From: Alkalihalobacillus deserti
Lineage (GTDB): Bacteria; Bacillota; Bacilli; Bacillales; Bacillaceae_D
Length of the DNA: 64,000 nt
Assembly (NCBI RefSeq): GCF_020734105.1
Contig: NZ_JAJAFR010000003.1
Span: 423,870 to 487,869, forward strand
Direction of reading: 5' to 3'
Shown: positions 54,331 through 61,306 of the stretch, piece by piece
How the letters are laid out: each line of letters starts with the position of its first letter
Numbering within the stretch: position 1 is the stretch's first letter
The notes under the pieces: model-generated
Told to the model about the DNA's origin: nothing
Database searches by the model: none
What the model saw: the letters and a program-made list of their open reading frames with translations, nothing else
Position numbers and translations under genes: made by a program

Positions 54331-54714
54331 ATGGCAAAGGAAGGTTTCAAAACAGCGATACTGTATCTATTGTTTTTTTCAATTATTTTTGGTTCAATAC
54401 AGTATTTTCAAGAGGGAATTGAGATAACGCAAGAGGCAATGATTTCTATCTCTAAGGAATTTTCTCCAACTTTTTTTAAAAAACTTGAAAATACATTACC
54501 AATAGTTCTAATGATTACACTCATTTTGGTCTCCATAGTATGGTTTTGGATAGGAAAATTAATTAGTGCAATCATAGTTGGTTTTATCGGGAAGATATTT
54601 TCTTCAATCCAAAAGGTAAATACCCCTTTTAAGAGCCTGTTTATTATGGCTCTCTATTCATTAACACTTCCCTCCATTATAAATGTCATTTTGTTAGTGA
54701 CATCTGGTGTTTGA
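54331..54714 (+). pseudogene. Probable truncated DUF1189-like membrane protein
   Basis: The plus strand reads AKEGFKTAILYLLFFSIIFG, then TLPIVLMITLILVSIVWFWI and FIMALYSLTLPSIINVILLV. This matches first and later segments of DUF1189 integral membrane proteins, while the large central extracytoplasmic part and the proper N-terminus are missing. No ribosome-binding site precedes the ATG; an upstream ATG is out of frame. Probably a deletion derivative; a small functional membrane protein is possible. Confidence 0.5.
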
Positions 54715-54811
54715 TTTTCCTTTTTATTTATACTATTTACTATCCGCAGCTTACCTGTGGTTTGGAGTAAAGAACTACAAAGTGCAATTTGAAAAATAAT
54801 TTACAAAAAGC

Positions 54812-54850
54812 AAAGTCTGCTTTTTAATGATATTTCTAGAAGCAGACTTT
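54812..54850. terminator. Bidirectional terminator
   Basis: AAAGTCTGCTT/AAGCAGACTTT stem with a 17-nt loop between convergent genes. Confidence 0.75.
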
Positions 54851-54899
54851 ATATTAAACTGTCCGGTACTTTAAGAATATTTCTGCACAATAGGAAAAT

Positions 54900-55406
54900 T
54901 CAAACCTTTTCAAACCCCATGCCAGTAACAACAAAATGAGGACTATTATCTTTTCGATTTAAGAACCTCCAGTGTTCACTTTGTTCATCGTCTTCTGAAC
55001 TATCAGGAAATGCTTCTAAACTATAACCGTGTGATAAAAACACCTTTAATCCTCCAAGATCATCAGAATCAATTTTTTGTACCTTAATTTCGCCTTTATT
55101 CTTTATAAAAGTTTTAATTCGCTCATCGAATCTATTTTTACCTTGTATATCCCAATAGAAGTTCTCAATATCTCCATTCCATTCCGAGCTTGGTGAATAG
55201 AAATCCCGTGAAGCAACAACAATTTTGTTATTCAAGGTAATTCTCCAGGAACATTGAATATGTAATGCGTACTCTGCCAATTCCTGAGTTTCCCCTCTTC
55301 TAACAATTTGAGTTATTTCCCCAAAACCCAGCGAAAATAGGTTAGAACTTCTCCCTGCATCCTGTAATTTTAATCCCACTAATTCTGAAATGATTACTTC
55401 TTTCAT
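54900..55406 (-). CDS. Hypothetical protein (168 aa), immunity-array type
   Basis: ATG follows GGAGACGTGT. A beta-rich soluble protein with LFSLGFGEITQIVRRGETQE, ALHIQCSWRITLNNKIVVAS and SRDFYSPSSEWNGDIENFYW, ending HFVVTGMGFEKV. This arrangement is seen in small immunity-like proteins near polymorphic toxins. No named family assigned with confidence. Confidence 0.6.
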   Translation of the reverse strand: MKEVIISELVGLKLQDAGRSSNLFSLGFGEITQIVRRGETQELAEYALHIQCSWRITLNNKIVVASRDFYSPSSEWNGDIENFYWDIQGKNRFDERIKTFIKNKGEIKVQKIDSDDLGGLKVFLSHGYSLEAFPDSSEDDEQSEHWRFLNRKDNSPHFVVTGMGFEKV

Positions 55407-55461
55407 ACACGTCTCCCTGCCTTGTATTATTATTTAAGAAGTGCCTCCTTTAGTTTAATAA

Positions 55462-55647
55462 TTATTCGTTAGTTCTATTTCGTTTTCTGAACCACTCTAT
55501 TCCTAACCATACTAATATAACTCCAATTATTATGAACATTATCCATCCATTTTTTCCATAGTTTTCTGGCTCAGGTTTATAAAGATAAGCATAAATAACC
55601 ATTGTTATTAAGAAGAAAATTAAAGACCCTAATAATTTTTTTATCAA
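55462..55647 (-). CDS. Small membrane protein (61 aa)
   Basis: TTG start after GGGGGAG. Two hydrophobic segments (LLGSLIFFLITMVIYAYLY and WIMFIIIGVILVWLGIEWF) separated by an extracytoplasmic PEPENYGKNG loop, with a basic tail (RKRNRTNE). Function unknown. Confidence 0.65.
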   Translation of the reverse strand: MIKKLLGSLIFFLITMVIYAYLYKPEPENYGKNGWIMFIIIGVILVWLGIEWFRKRNRTNE

Positions 55648-55726
55648 AAGACTCCCCCTTTATTTAAGGTTTTTATCTATTCACAGCAATCTGAGATTAT
55701 AAAAGGGCACCGTAACATCAAAAAAC

Positions 55727-55993
55727 CTATTTCATTATTATAAAAAGCGCAACAAAGAACAATATAATCCCTGTAATCATCATTATTGTTTTAGTAACCA
55801 AATATGGCAATCTTACGTAGAAACTCAAATTAGATTTTATATCCTTATCGTTTACTCCTTGGTATTTTTTCAGGCATATCATTTCATTTTTTGCTTTTTC
55901 ATGTTTTACAGATGTATATAAATAAGACAATCTAAAGAACAACACTGATAAACCGATTATTACAATGCCAAATATAAGGTTAAATAGTTCCAA
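55727..55993 (-). CDS. Small membrane protein (88 aa)
   Basis: TTG start after AAGAGGTG. An N-terminal hydrophobic segment (LFNLIFGIVIIGLSVLFF) and a C-terminal one (TIMMITGIILFFVALFIIM) flank a charged central stretch. Function unknown; part of the membrane-protein run between 55.4 and 56.0 kb. Confidence 0.6.
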   Translation of the reverse strand: MELFNLIFGIVIIGLSVLFFRLSYLYTSVKHEKAKNEMICLKKYQGVNDKDIKSNLSFYVRLPYLVTKTIMMITGIILFFVALFIIMK

Positions 55994-56211
55994 AAGAACA
56001 CCTCTTAAAAAGTATTACTTTTTATTTTCCCCTCGTGCCAATGCTTTATTAAACACCTGCTTTAATATTTTGAAGAGGGGTTCCGCAATTATCTCTGTTT
56101 GCTCAAATAGTTCCTGCTTGTAAAAAACGAACATTAAACCAAAAATTGAAAGTTTTTAAGAGATATTATGATTTCGTAAAATCATTACTTTTCTTTATTT
56201 GAACATCTAAA

Positions 56212-56253
56212 AGCCTGTCGATATCTCTTTATAAGAGAATTTATCGACAGGCT
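56212..56253. terminator. Terminator-like hairpin
   Basis: AGCCTGTCGATA/TATCGACAGGCT perfect stem with an 18-nt loop that includes a smaller inner pairing. No strong T-run. Confidence 0.6.
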
Positions 56254-56288
56254 CCAAGGAAAAGAAGGGCCTCTTTCATTCCGGAACT

Positions 56289-56430
56289 AACTGAGAAACA
56301 ACTTTCCTATCCATTTCAATCTTTCTAACCACATATCAACCAATTCGATACCATTAATAAGGGTAATATTTAAGTCAGCAGCATATTGTCTAGCATTTTT
56401 ATTAAAATCACTGGTAGTAACTCATACCAC
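56289..56430 (-). pseudogene. Mrr-type restriction endonuclease C-terminal remnant
   Basis: The minus strand reads VTTSDFNKNARQYAADLNIT followed by LINGIELVDMWLERLK, the C-terminal signature of Mrr-family nucleases (compare FVTTGYF of the intact copy at 46588). A stop precedes it and no catalytic core remains. A relic of a second, distinct Mrr-type nuclease. Confidence 0.6.
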
Positions 56431-56595
56431 TCTCGACAGATTATTGTAAAAACCCTCAAACATTAACGCTGTGAAAGAAAACTTTTGTCAAAGCCTGCGC
56501 TTACCCTGGAAATATTACTTTATTTTCTTAATTTAACGAATAAACAAGAATATTACCAAATAATTGTAATAGTAAGATTTAGGGGAGTGATTATT

Positions 56596-57015
56596 ATGAA
56601 AAGAATTATGTCAGTAAGTGATTTTAAATGGGTTATTATGAAAGTGTTAGAATCAGAGAGTTATTTAACGCTTTATAAGACTAGCTCTGATCATCTACTA
56701 ACTTCTTCATTTTCAATCCCTGTATCATCCTGTTCGATAACTAAAAATGGAATTTAATTTAATGTAAATACGGGATATATTAATTTAGAGTTTAAGGATA
56801 CCTCTGCTGGAGACACTTTAATTTACTTTTGGTTAAGAGAAGCTAAAGATAGCCCAAACGGATTGTGTTTGGATCTTGGAGAGATAAAGATATTTTGCAA
56901 TACAAAGTACATATCACACCTATTAAAAGAAAATGATAGCGATGTAAATTATGCAATAATACATCGCAGGGATTCAGATATGGCACAAGCAATTAGAGAG
57001 GGTAGAAAGCTGTAA
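56596..57015 (+). pseudogene. Gene split by an in-frame TAA
   Basis: ATG at 56596 follows AGGGGAG. The first 53 codons (MKRIMSVSDFKWVIMKVLES...) end at TAA 56755-56757, and the same frame continues without shift as FNVNTGYINLEFKDTSAGDT, YFWLREAKDSPNGLCLDLGE and SDMAQAIREGRKL to a stop at 57015. Whole length would be 139 residues. One nonsense codon is the only lesion. Family not recognised. Confidence 0.6.
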
Positions 57016-57290
57016 AACCGCCTCTAAACCAAAAACATTCACTAAAAAGTACATGTTTTATATTTTTGTTAAAAATAATAGGGTTTTAGCTATTCACTTT
57101 ATAAATAAACAGGAGTTGCTTTAGTTATATGTATATTCAAATCTCTCCTAACTCTGATTTTTCCTTTGTTGTTACATAGTATCGTTGTACTACGCAGCAA
57201 GACTTTATTCGCCTTTCTTATTACACATAAGCACCCGTTAATTTGAGTATAATCCTTCACAATTTCTAAGAGGACAGCTAACAAAATATT

Positions 57291-57710
57291 TTACTTATCT
57301 CCATTTATTAGTGTTACAACCTCATCCAAATCGGTGGATTGGAGAACAATCCCTGACTCATCTAATACCAAGAAAGTAGGAAGTTCTTTAATACCCAGTA
57401 TTTCTATTTCCTCTGAATTCAAAGAATTTGTTTTTAATGTTAATTGATTCACATTATCCATTTCTAATGTTTCCTGCAATTCATCGTACTTGTCACGTTG
57501 CCTTGCACCTTCACTAATTTCTTCAGAGTCTAATGAACCATCATAAAACTCGAAGAAAGCATACAGGTTGTACTCTTTATCGTCACCCATACTAGGTTTT
57601 ACTTCTCGAAGTAACTCCAGTTTTTTTACGTCTTCTTTTGTCATTGTATCTCCTGATTCGCAACCTACAATCAAACCCAAACTTAACAACATTAAAATTA
57701 AATATTTCAA
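57291..57710 (-). CDS. Thioredoxin-like lipoprotein (139 aa)
   Basis: TTG at 57710 is chosen: GAGGAGGT lies 6 nt upstream and it gives a compact signal peptide MKYLILMLLSLGLIVGC with lipobox LIVGC. The rest resembles a thioredoxin fold: YNLYAFFEFYDGSLDSEEIS, then GIKELPTFLVLDESGIVLQS (the cis-Pro strand), but no CxxC pair is present. It is likely a membrane-anchored, redox-inactive thioredoxin-fold protein. Position next to orphan genes gives no further clue. Confidence 0.7.
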   Translation of the reverse strand: MKYLILMLLSLGLIVGCESGDTMTKEDVKKLELLREVKPSMGDDKEYNLYAFFEFYDGSLDSEEISEGARQRDKYDELQETLEMDNVNQLTLKTNSLNSEEIEILGIKELPTFLVLDESGIVLQSTDLDEVVTLINGDK

Positions 57711-57840
57711 ATAATACCTCCTCATCCATATCATAATGACACCTTAACATAATACGGAATTCAATTGGTTATTTTATGGAATGCTTTATTGCGCTAACCT
57801 GCCTCTTTACTTCCATAAGGGCAAGTCCTTTTCCTTCCTC

Positions 57841-57900
57841 AGTAATAAAATAAGACCAGCAGCTGCTGATCTTATTTCGTTTATTCCGTTAGTTCAATAA
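57841..57900 (-). repeat. Dispersed repeat with terminator hairpin
   Basis: AATAAGACCAGCAGCTGCTGATCTTATT hairpin (57843-57876) followed by CGTTAGTTCAATAAGG, the core of the dispersed repeat family. It serves as terminator for the TPR-like gene at 57906. Confidence 0.65.
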
Positions 57901-57905
57901 GGTCT

Positions 57906-58313
57906 TCATCTAATTTGATTTTCAAAAATAGCTAATTTCTTAAATTTCTTATCATAACTTTGTCGTTGAAGAAGATTATTTAACCAGAAATTTGCAATCT
58001 CTATATCCTTATTTTTAACAAACGTTTCAATAGCCTTTTTTAAATTACTGCTATAAAAAAATTTCTCGTCTTTCGATAATTCAAGTCCTTGTTGATAACA
58101 ATTTGAGGCTTTACCGTAATCCCTCATTTTAGAATAAAGTTCCCCTAAATAAAAATAACCACTTGCAATTTCCTTTATGTTGAAACGTTGGTTTTTTACG
58201 GCGGATTCCATTGTTTGAATTGCTTTTTTTCTTAAAAATAAATCTTCATAAATGACTGCTCTATAAACATAATTATCATACTTTTTAAGTCTAAATAATG
58301 AAATAATCCCCAT
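57906..58313 (-). CDS. TPR-like protein (135 aa)
   Basis: ATG at 58313 follows AGAGGTG. The sequence contains helix pairs GYFYLGELYSKMRDYGKASN, CYQQGLELSKDEKFFYSSNL and IEIANFWLNNLLQRQSYDKK, typical of tetratricopeptide-like proteins. Cytosolic, no catalytic motif. Member of the accessory array. Confidence 0.7.
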   Translation of the reverse strand: MGIISLFRLKKYDNYVYRAVIYEDLFLRKKAIQTMESAVKNQRFNIKEIASGYFYLGELYSKMRDYGKASNCYQQGLELSKDEKFFYSSNLKKAIETFVKNKDIEIANFWLNNLLQRQSYDKKFKKLAIFENQIR

Positions 58314-58351
58314 AAAAACACCTCTTTTCATGGTTCCTACATCCGACCTTC

Positions 58352-58422
58352 AGCAAGCAAAAGCATCCGTTACTTCAATAAGAAAAACGGCATCCCTTGT
58401 TGGAGTAATGCACCTGTTATCG
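58352..58422 (-). repeat. Dispersed repeat copy
   Basis: GCATCCGTTACTTCAATAAG and, 40 bp on, GTTGGAGTAATGCACCTGTTA with ACGGCATCCC between: two core motifs of the GCACCCGTTAGTT family. Confidence 0.6.
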
Positions 58423-58423
58423 T

Positions 58424-58510
58424 TTATCCTGTTAACTCCCAATACAAAAATAGTGAAAATAAACCTGCTAATAAAAAGCCGATTAAAAAGATAACTATTC
58501 TTTTCATAAG
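58424..58510 (-). CDS. Possible very small membrane protein
   Basis: The minus strand encodes MLMKRIVIFLIGFLLAGLFS and LFLYWELTG, a single hydrophobic segment of 29 residues. No good ribosome-binding site is visible, and the longer frame runs into the group II intron fragment, so it may be the tail of a gene cut by that insertion. Low confidence. Confidence 0.3.
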   Translation of the reverse strand, partial: LMKRIVIFLIGFLLAGLFSLFLYWELTG

Positions 58511-58539
58511 CATTGGTGATTGTTTATAAAAGTTATCAA

Positions 58540-58820
58540 ACGGCAACTCGGGAGACCCTATCGGTCTTTTATTGTTAGAAGAGTATGGTGTACAAGCGAT
58601 AAAAAGCAAGGAAACCAAATGCTGATAGGGAGTCGGATAGCAGCGTAGTACCAATGAAGTTGGGTAATGCCGATGGAGGAAAGGCTAGCTACCAGTTATC
58701 ACCCTTACTAGGGACACATTTACTACACTCAGAGGTAGGAATAATAATGGAAACAAAACTAGTAAGGATAGCAGAATTAGCACAATCAGATCGTAAGAGA
58801 TTCAGTCACGCACCCTTTAC
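58540..58820 (+). mobile_element. Group II intron fragment with maturase N-terminus
   Basis: CGGGAGACCC, GCAAGGAAACCAAATGCTGA, GGGAGTCGGATAGC and GGTAATGCCGATGGAGGAAA are characteristic of the region preceding the reverse transcriptase ORF in bacterial group II introns, and the start of the maturase follows (METKLVRIAELAQSD, start near 58748). After about 20 more residues the similarity ends; the catalytic RT, domains V-VI and 3' end are missing. A truncated, inactive remnant. Confidence 0.7.
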
Positions 58821-58831
58821 CTTAATAAGAA

Positions 58832-59095
58832 CTATCTACCTAGTAATAAAAAAATACCAAATCCAATCAGCGATAGCCCAAATAATATTAATATTACTTT
58901 CATTAGCCAATAAGGAATTAGTTTTAGGATTAGAGTCAATAGAAACAATACAATTCCCTCCACAAACCCCGTACCACCGTAAGCTGCACTTCCTATATAA
59001 TTCTCATCCTTATGTTCAGCATTGGTAAGTTTCAATCCCCAAATGATTAATCCAATACCAACCAAAATTAAAATTAATATTCCTATATACATCAT
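58832..59095 (-). CDS. Small membrane protein (about 87 aa)
   Basis: Hydrophobic segments MYIGILILILVGIGLIIWGL near the N-terminus, FVEGIVLFLLTLILKLIPYW and MKVILILFGLSLIGFGIFLL near the C-terminus, with a charged and Gly-rich middle (AEHKDENYIGSAAYGGTG). A broken paralogue is at 50216. Start among adjacent ATGs at 59095/59092 (GGGG upstream). Function unknown. Confidence 0.6.
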   Translation of the reverse strand: MMYIGILILILVGIGLIIWGLKLTNAEHKDENYIGSAAYGGTGFVEGIVLFLLTLILKLIPYWLMKVILILFGLSLIGFGIFLLLGR

Positions 59096-59226
59096 TATTA
59101 TCAAGCCCCATCCAAGCCGAAAAAATTTTATAAAGAATTATTTTTTGCTAATAGTATTATTAAAATAATACTTTAATACAATAACAAAAGGCGTTTGACC
59201 CTTGTTTAAGCAACGCCCCCTTTTGT

Positions 59227-59508
59227 TCAAAGACTTCTTTTATTTTTGTTATTCTTTAAACTAAAGTAGATGGTCAGAACTAATGGAATAATAAGTGGAA
59301 TTATAATGAAAAATGTCAATGTCCAAGCTACATTTAAAAATAATTCAACGTTGCTACACCCTTGCGTTCCACATTCCGTAGCACGAAGTCCTCTTTCACT
59401 TATGGCTGAAAAATAACCTATTAGTCGTATTCCAAATAAGAAAAACCAAATTAACACTATACCTAGTATAATTGAAATTAATTTCATCCATACTTTCGCT
59501 CGTTCCAT
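59227..59508 (-). CDS. Small membrane protein (93 aa)
   Basis: ATG at 59508 has AGAGGG upstream. Two long hydrophobic segments (LISIILGIVLIWFFLFGIRL and TLTFFIIIPLIIPLVLTIYF) flank an extracytoplasmic loop containing two Cys (TECGTQGCSNVE) that could form a disulfide. Basic tail. Upstream gene at 59559 is on the same strand. Unknown function. Confidence 0.6.
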   Translation of the reverse strand: MERAKVWMKLISIILGIVLIWFFLFGIRLIGYFSAISERGLRATECGTQGCSNVELFLNVAWTLTFFIIIPLIIPLVLTIYFSLKNNKNKRSL

Positions 59509-59558
59509 TCTCTGATACCCTCTATCCTTTTTAATTTTCATCTAAACTATTAGCTGGT

Positions 59559-59792
59559 TTAGTTTAATAAAAATCCTTGAAATGACACAAAAAATAGAAA
59601 AATAGACACGATTATACTAAGATATCCATACTCTTTTCGTTCTTTTTTAAATTCAATTAGTCCTACTATCAACATCAGCAAACCTGCAAACAACATCGTG
59701 TATGGTTGCAACCCGTAATTCTTTGTAATTAACCCATAACCAGACATAAAGACAACTATTACTGCCAAAATTATTCTTGATATTTTTAACAA
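59559..59792 (-). CDS. DUF3953/YczI-like membrane protein (77 aa)
   Basis: TTG start after AAAGGAG. Three hydrophobic segments with the family pattern: ISRIILAVIVVFMSGYGLIT, TMLFAGLLMLIVGLIEFKKE, YLSIIVSIFLFFVSFQGFLL. This resembles B. subtilis YczI (DUF3953). Function unknown; common in Bacillaceae accessory regions. Confidence 0.7.
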   Translation of the reverse strand: MLKISRIILAVIVVFMSGYGLITKNYGLQPYTMLFAGLLMLIVGLIEFKKERKEYGYLSIIVSIFLFFVSFQGFLLN

Positions 59793-59860
59793 GGGATGAC
59801 TCCTTTTAATTATTTTTTAGTTTAAATTTGCCCAATTCTGATTTTTTCCTTTTTTAACGA

Positions 59861-59927
59861 AACTGCCGCGTTACTTCAATAAACAAATGGTGATGCCTAA
59901 TTCAAGCATCGCACCCGTTCGTTAGGA
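59861..59927 (-). repeat. Dispersed repeat with hairpin
   Basis: GCCGCGTTACTTCAATAAAC, then GATGCCTAATTCAAGCATC (hairpin GATGC/GCATC) and GCACCCGTTCGTTAGG. It is one of the most complete copies, immediately downstream of the CPCC gene. Confidence 0.65.
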
Positions 59928-59931
59928 GGGT

Positions 59932-60189
59932 TCAGTTTTCAAATGGTTTCCAGTTTGGATTACGTTCATCTTTTTCACTGGGTTCGCGATTTAAAAAACG
60001 TCCTTCTAAAAAACCTTTTTGATATTGTCGTAAAGAAGATTCATTTGCACCGCCTTTATAATCAGGGTCATTAAATTGTACATCGTCATCTTCCCAAAAG
60101 CAGATTTCACAAATCTCGTAAGTTCCAGGTGGTTTTGTTCCTAATGTTTTATAACCACAACATGGACAAAAATATTTGTTTTTTCTCAT
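59932..60189 (-). CDS. Cysteine-rich CPCC-family protein
   Basis: An 85-residue zinc-ribbon-like protein, paralogue of 34776. It has FCPCCGYKTLGTKPPGTYEI and ICFWEDDDVQFNDPDYKGGA, the intact CPCC knuckle plus CEICF second Cys pair, and ends EKDERNPNWKPFEN. ATG at 60189 uses AAGGT upstream. Metal-binding small protein found in immunity clusters; no proven role. Confidence 0.8.
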   Translation of the reverse strand: MRKNKYFCPCCGYKTLGTKPPGTYEICEICFWEDDDVQFNDPDYKGGANESSLRQYQKGFLEGRFLNREPSEKDERNPNWKPFEN

Positions 60190-60295
60190 CTGTTTACCTT
60201 GCCCTGCTTTAGTCTTCAATTTTAAACAATCGCATCCGTTTTGTTTAAGTACAACATTTCAAGAATTGGTGGTAGGTGCAAATCAAAAGCCGTTA

Positions 60296-60481
60296 TCAAT
60301 TATCCTGCTTTTTTTTAAAACTCTCATCCACTTTTCGTACAATAAAAATGGACAGAAAAATCGTAACACCTACTAATATACTCCTAAGCATATCTTTTTC
60401 AGAAGGCACAGTAACCATAATTAAAATATTAGATACGGTTACTATTGATACTAATAATAAAAGTTGCTTGCCTGTACTCAC
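60296..60481 (-). CDS. Small membrane protein (61 aa), promoter displaced by IS21
   Basis: GTG at 60481 lies 6 nt after AGGAGGT. Two hydrophobic segments (LLLLVSIVTVSNILIMVTV and ILVGVTIFLSIFIVRKV) and a charged tail (DESFKKKQDN). The IS21-family element begins 13 bp upstream of the start codon. It separates the gene from its original promoter but leaves the Shine-Dalgarno, which was duplicated as the target site. Expression would now depend on transcription from the element. Confidence 0.65.
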   Translation of the reverse strand: MSTGKQLLLLVSIVTVSNILIMVTVPSEKDMLRSILVGVTIFLSIFIVRKVDESFKKKQDN

Positions 60482-60529
60482 AGGACGACCTCCTGTAACC
60501 GTCAAGTAGTTTTGAACACTTTTTGCTCA

Positions 60530-61306
60530 TTAATTTTGAACACTTTTCGCTTGAAACAGAGATTCTCGATACTTAATTCTATGACTTGCTCCATCAAAAT
60601 GAAGCACTTCAGAGCGATGGAGAAGTCGATCTAAAATCGCCGTTGTTATTCCTTTATCTCCTATTAATTCTCCCCACTCCTCAGGCCCTTTATTTGATGT
60701 AAGAATGATAGAACTTCGTTCATAAAGATGGTTAATTAGATGGAAAAACAAATTAGCTTCATTTTGATCCATGGCCATATACATGAGATCATCAATTATG
60801 ATTAGGTCAGCTTCTCTAATTCTCTTCATTTTCAGTTGAGATTTCCGAAGGTATTCCTCACTTTTTAATAAAGGTACTAATTCTCCCATGGATACAAATG
60901 ATACACGATGTCCTTTATGAATGGCTTCTAATCCTAAACCGATGGCTATATGCGTTTTGCCAACACCTGGCGGCCCCCAAAATAGTAGATTAAAAGATTG
61001 ATCAAGCCAAGAGAGCTCTTGGAGCTGCCTTAATTGCCTCTTACTAAGTGATGGCATTTCTTTAAGATCAAACTCATCAATGCTCTTTTGATAAGGGAAC
61101 TTTGCCCACTTCAAGTGTTTTTCAATCATTTTTTCCTCACGACGCTTTTCCTCATATGAAAGTAATTCTCGAAGAAACTCCTGATAGGTCCACGAGTGTG
61201 ACTCTGCTTTCCTTAAAAAGGCAGGCAGCTCTTTTGATGTTTCGGACATCCTTAGATGATGCAATTGTTTTTGTAAACTCTCTACTGAGTATTCCAGCTT
61301 ACACAC
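60530..61306 (-). CDS. istB: IS21-family helper ATPase IstB
   Basis: A 258-residue AAA+ ATPase that promotes target capture and strand transfer by IstA. It has Walker A GPPGVGKTHIA (about 113-123) and Walker B LIIIDDLMYM (about 170-178), with SNKGPEEWGELIGDKG in the sensor region. It overlaps istA by 8 bp (translational coupling). The N-terminal domain and length are normal for the family. Confidence 0.9.
   Translation of the reverse strand: MCKLEYSVESLQKQLHHLRMSETSKELPAFLRKAESHSWTYQEFLRELLSYEEKRREEKMIEKHLKWAKFPYQKSIDEFDLKEMPSLSKRQLRQLQELSWLDQSFNLLFWGPPGVGKTHIAIGLGLEAIHKGHRVSFVSMGELVPLLKSEEYLRKSQLKMKRIREADLIIIDDLMYMAMDQNEANLFFHLINHLYERSSIILTSNKGPEEWGELIGDKGITTAILDRLLHRSEVLHFDGASHRIKYRESLFQAKSVQN

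Noticed and set aside
57099..57284. 61-codon minus-strand ORF
   Set aside because: No ribosome-binding site, and it reads through a copy of the dispersed repeat (AATTAACGGGTGC).
58654..59028. 124-codon plus-strand ORF
   Set aside because: Only its first part (the maturase start) is meaningful; the rest is antisense to the small membrane-protein gene at 58832.
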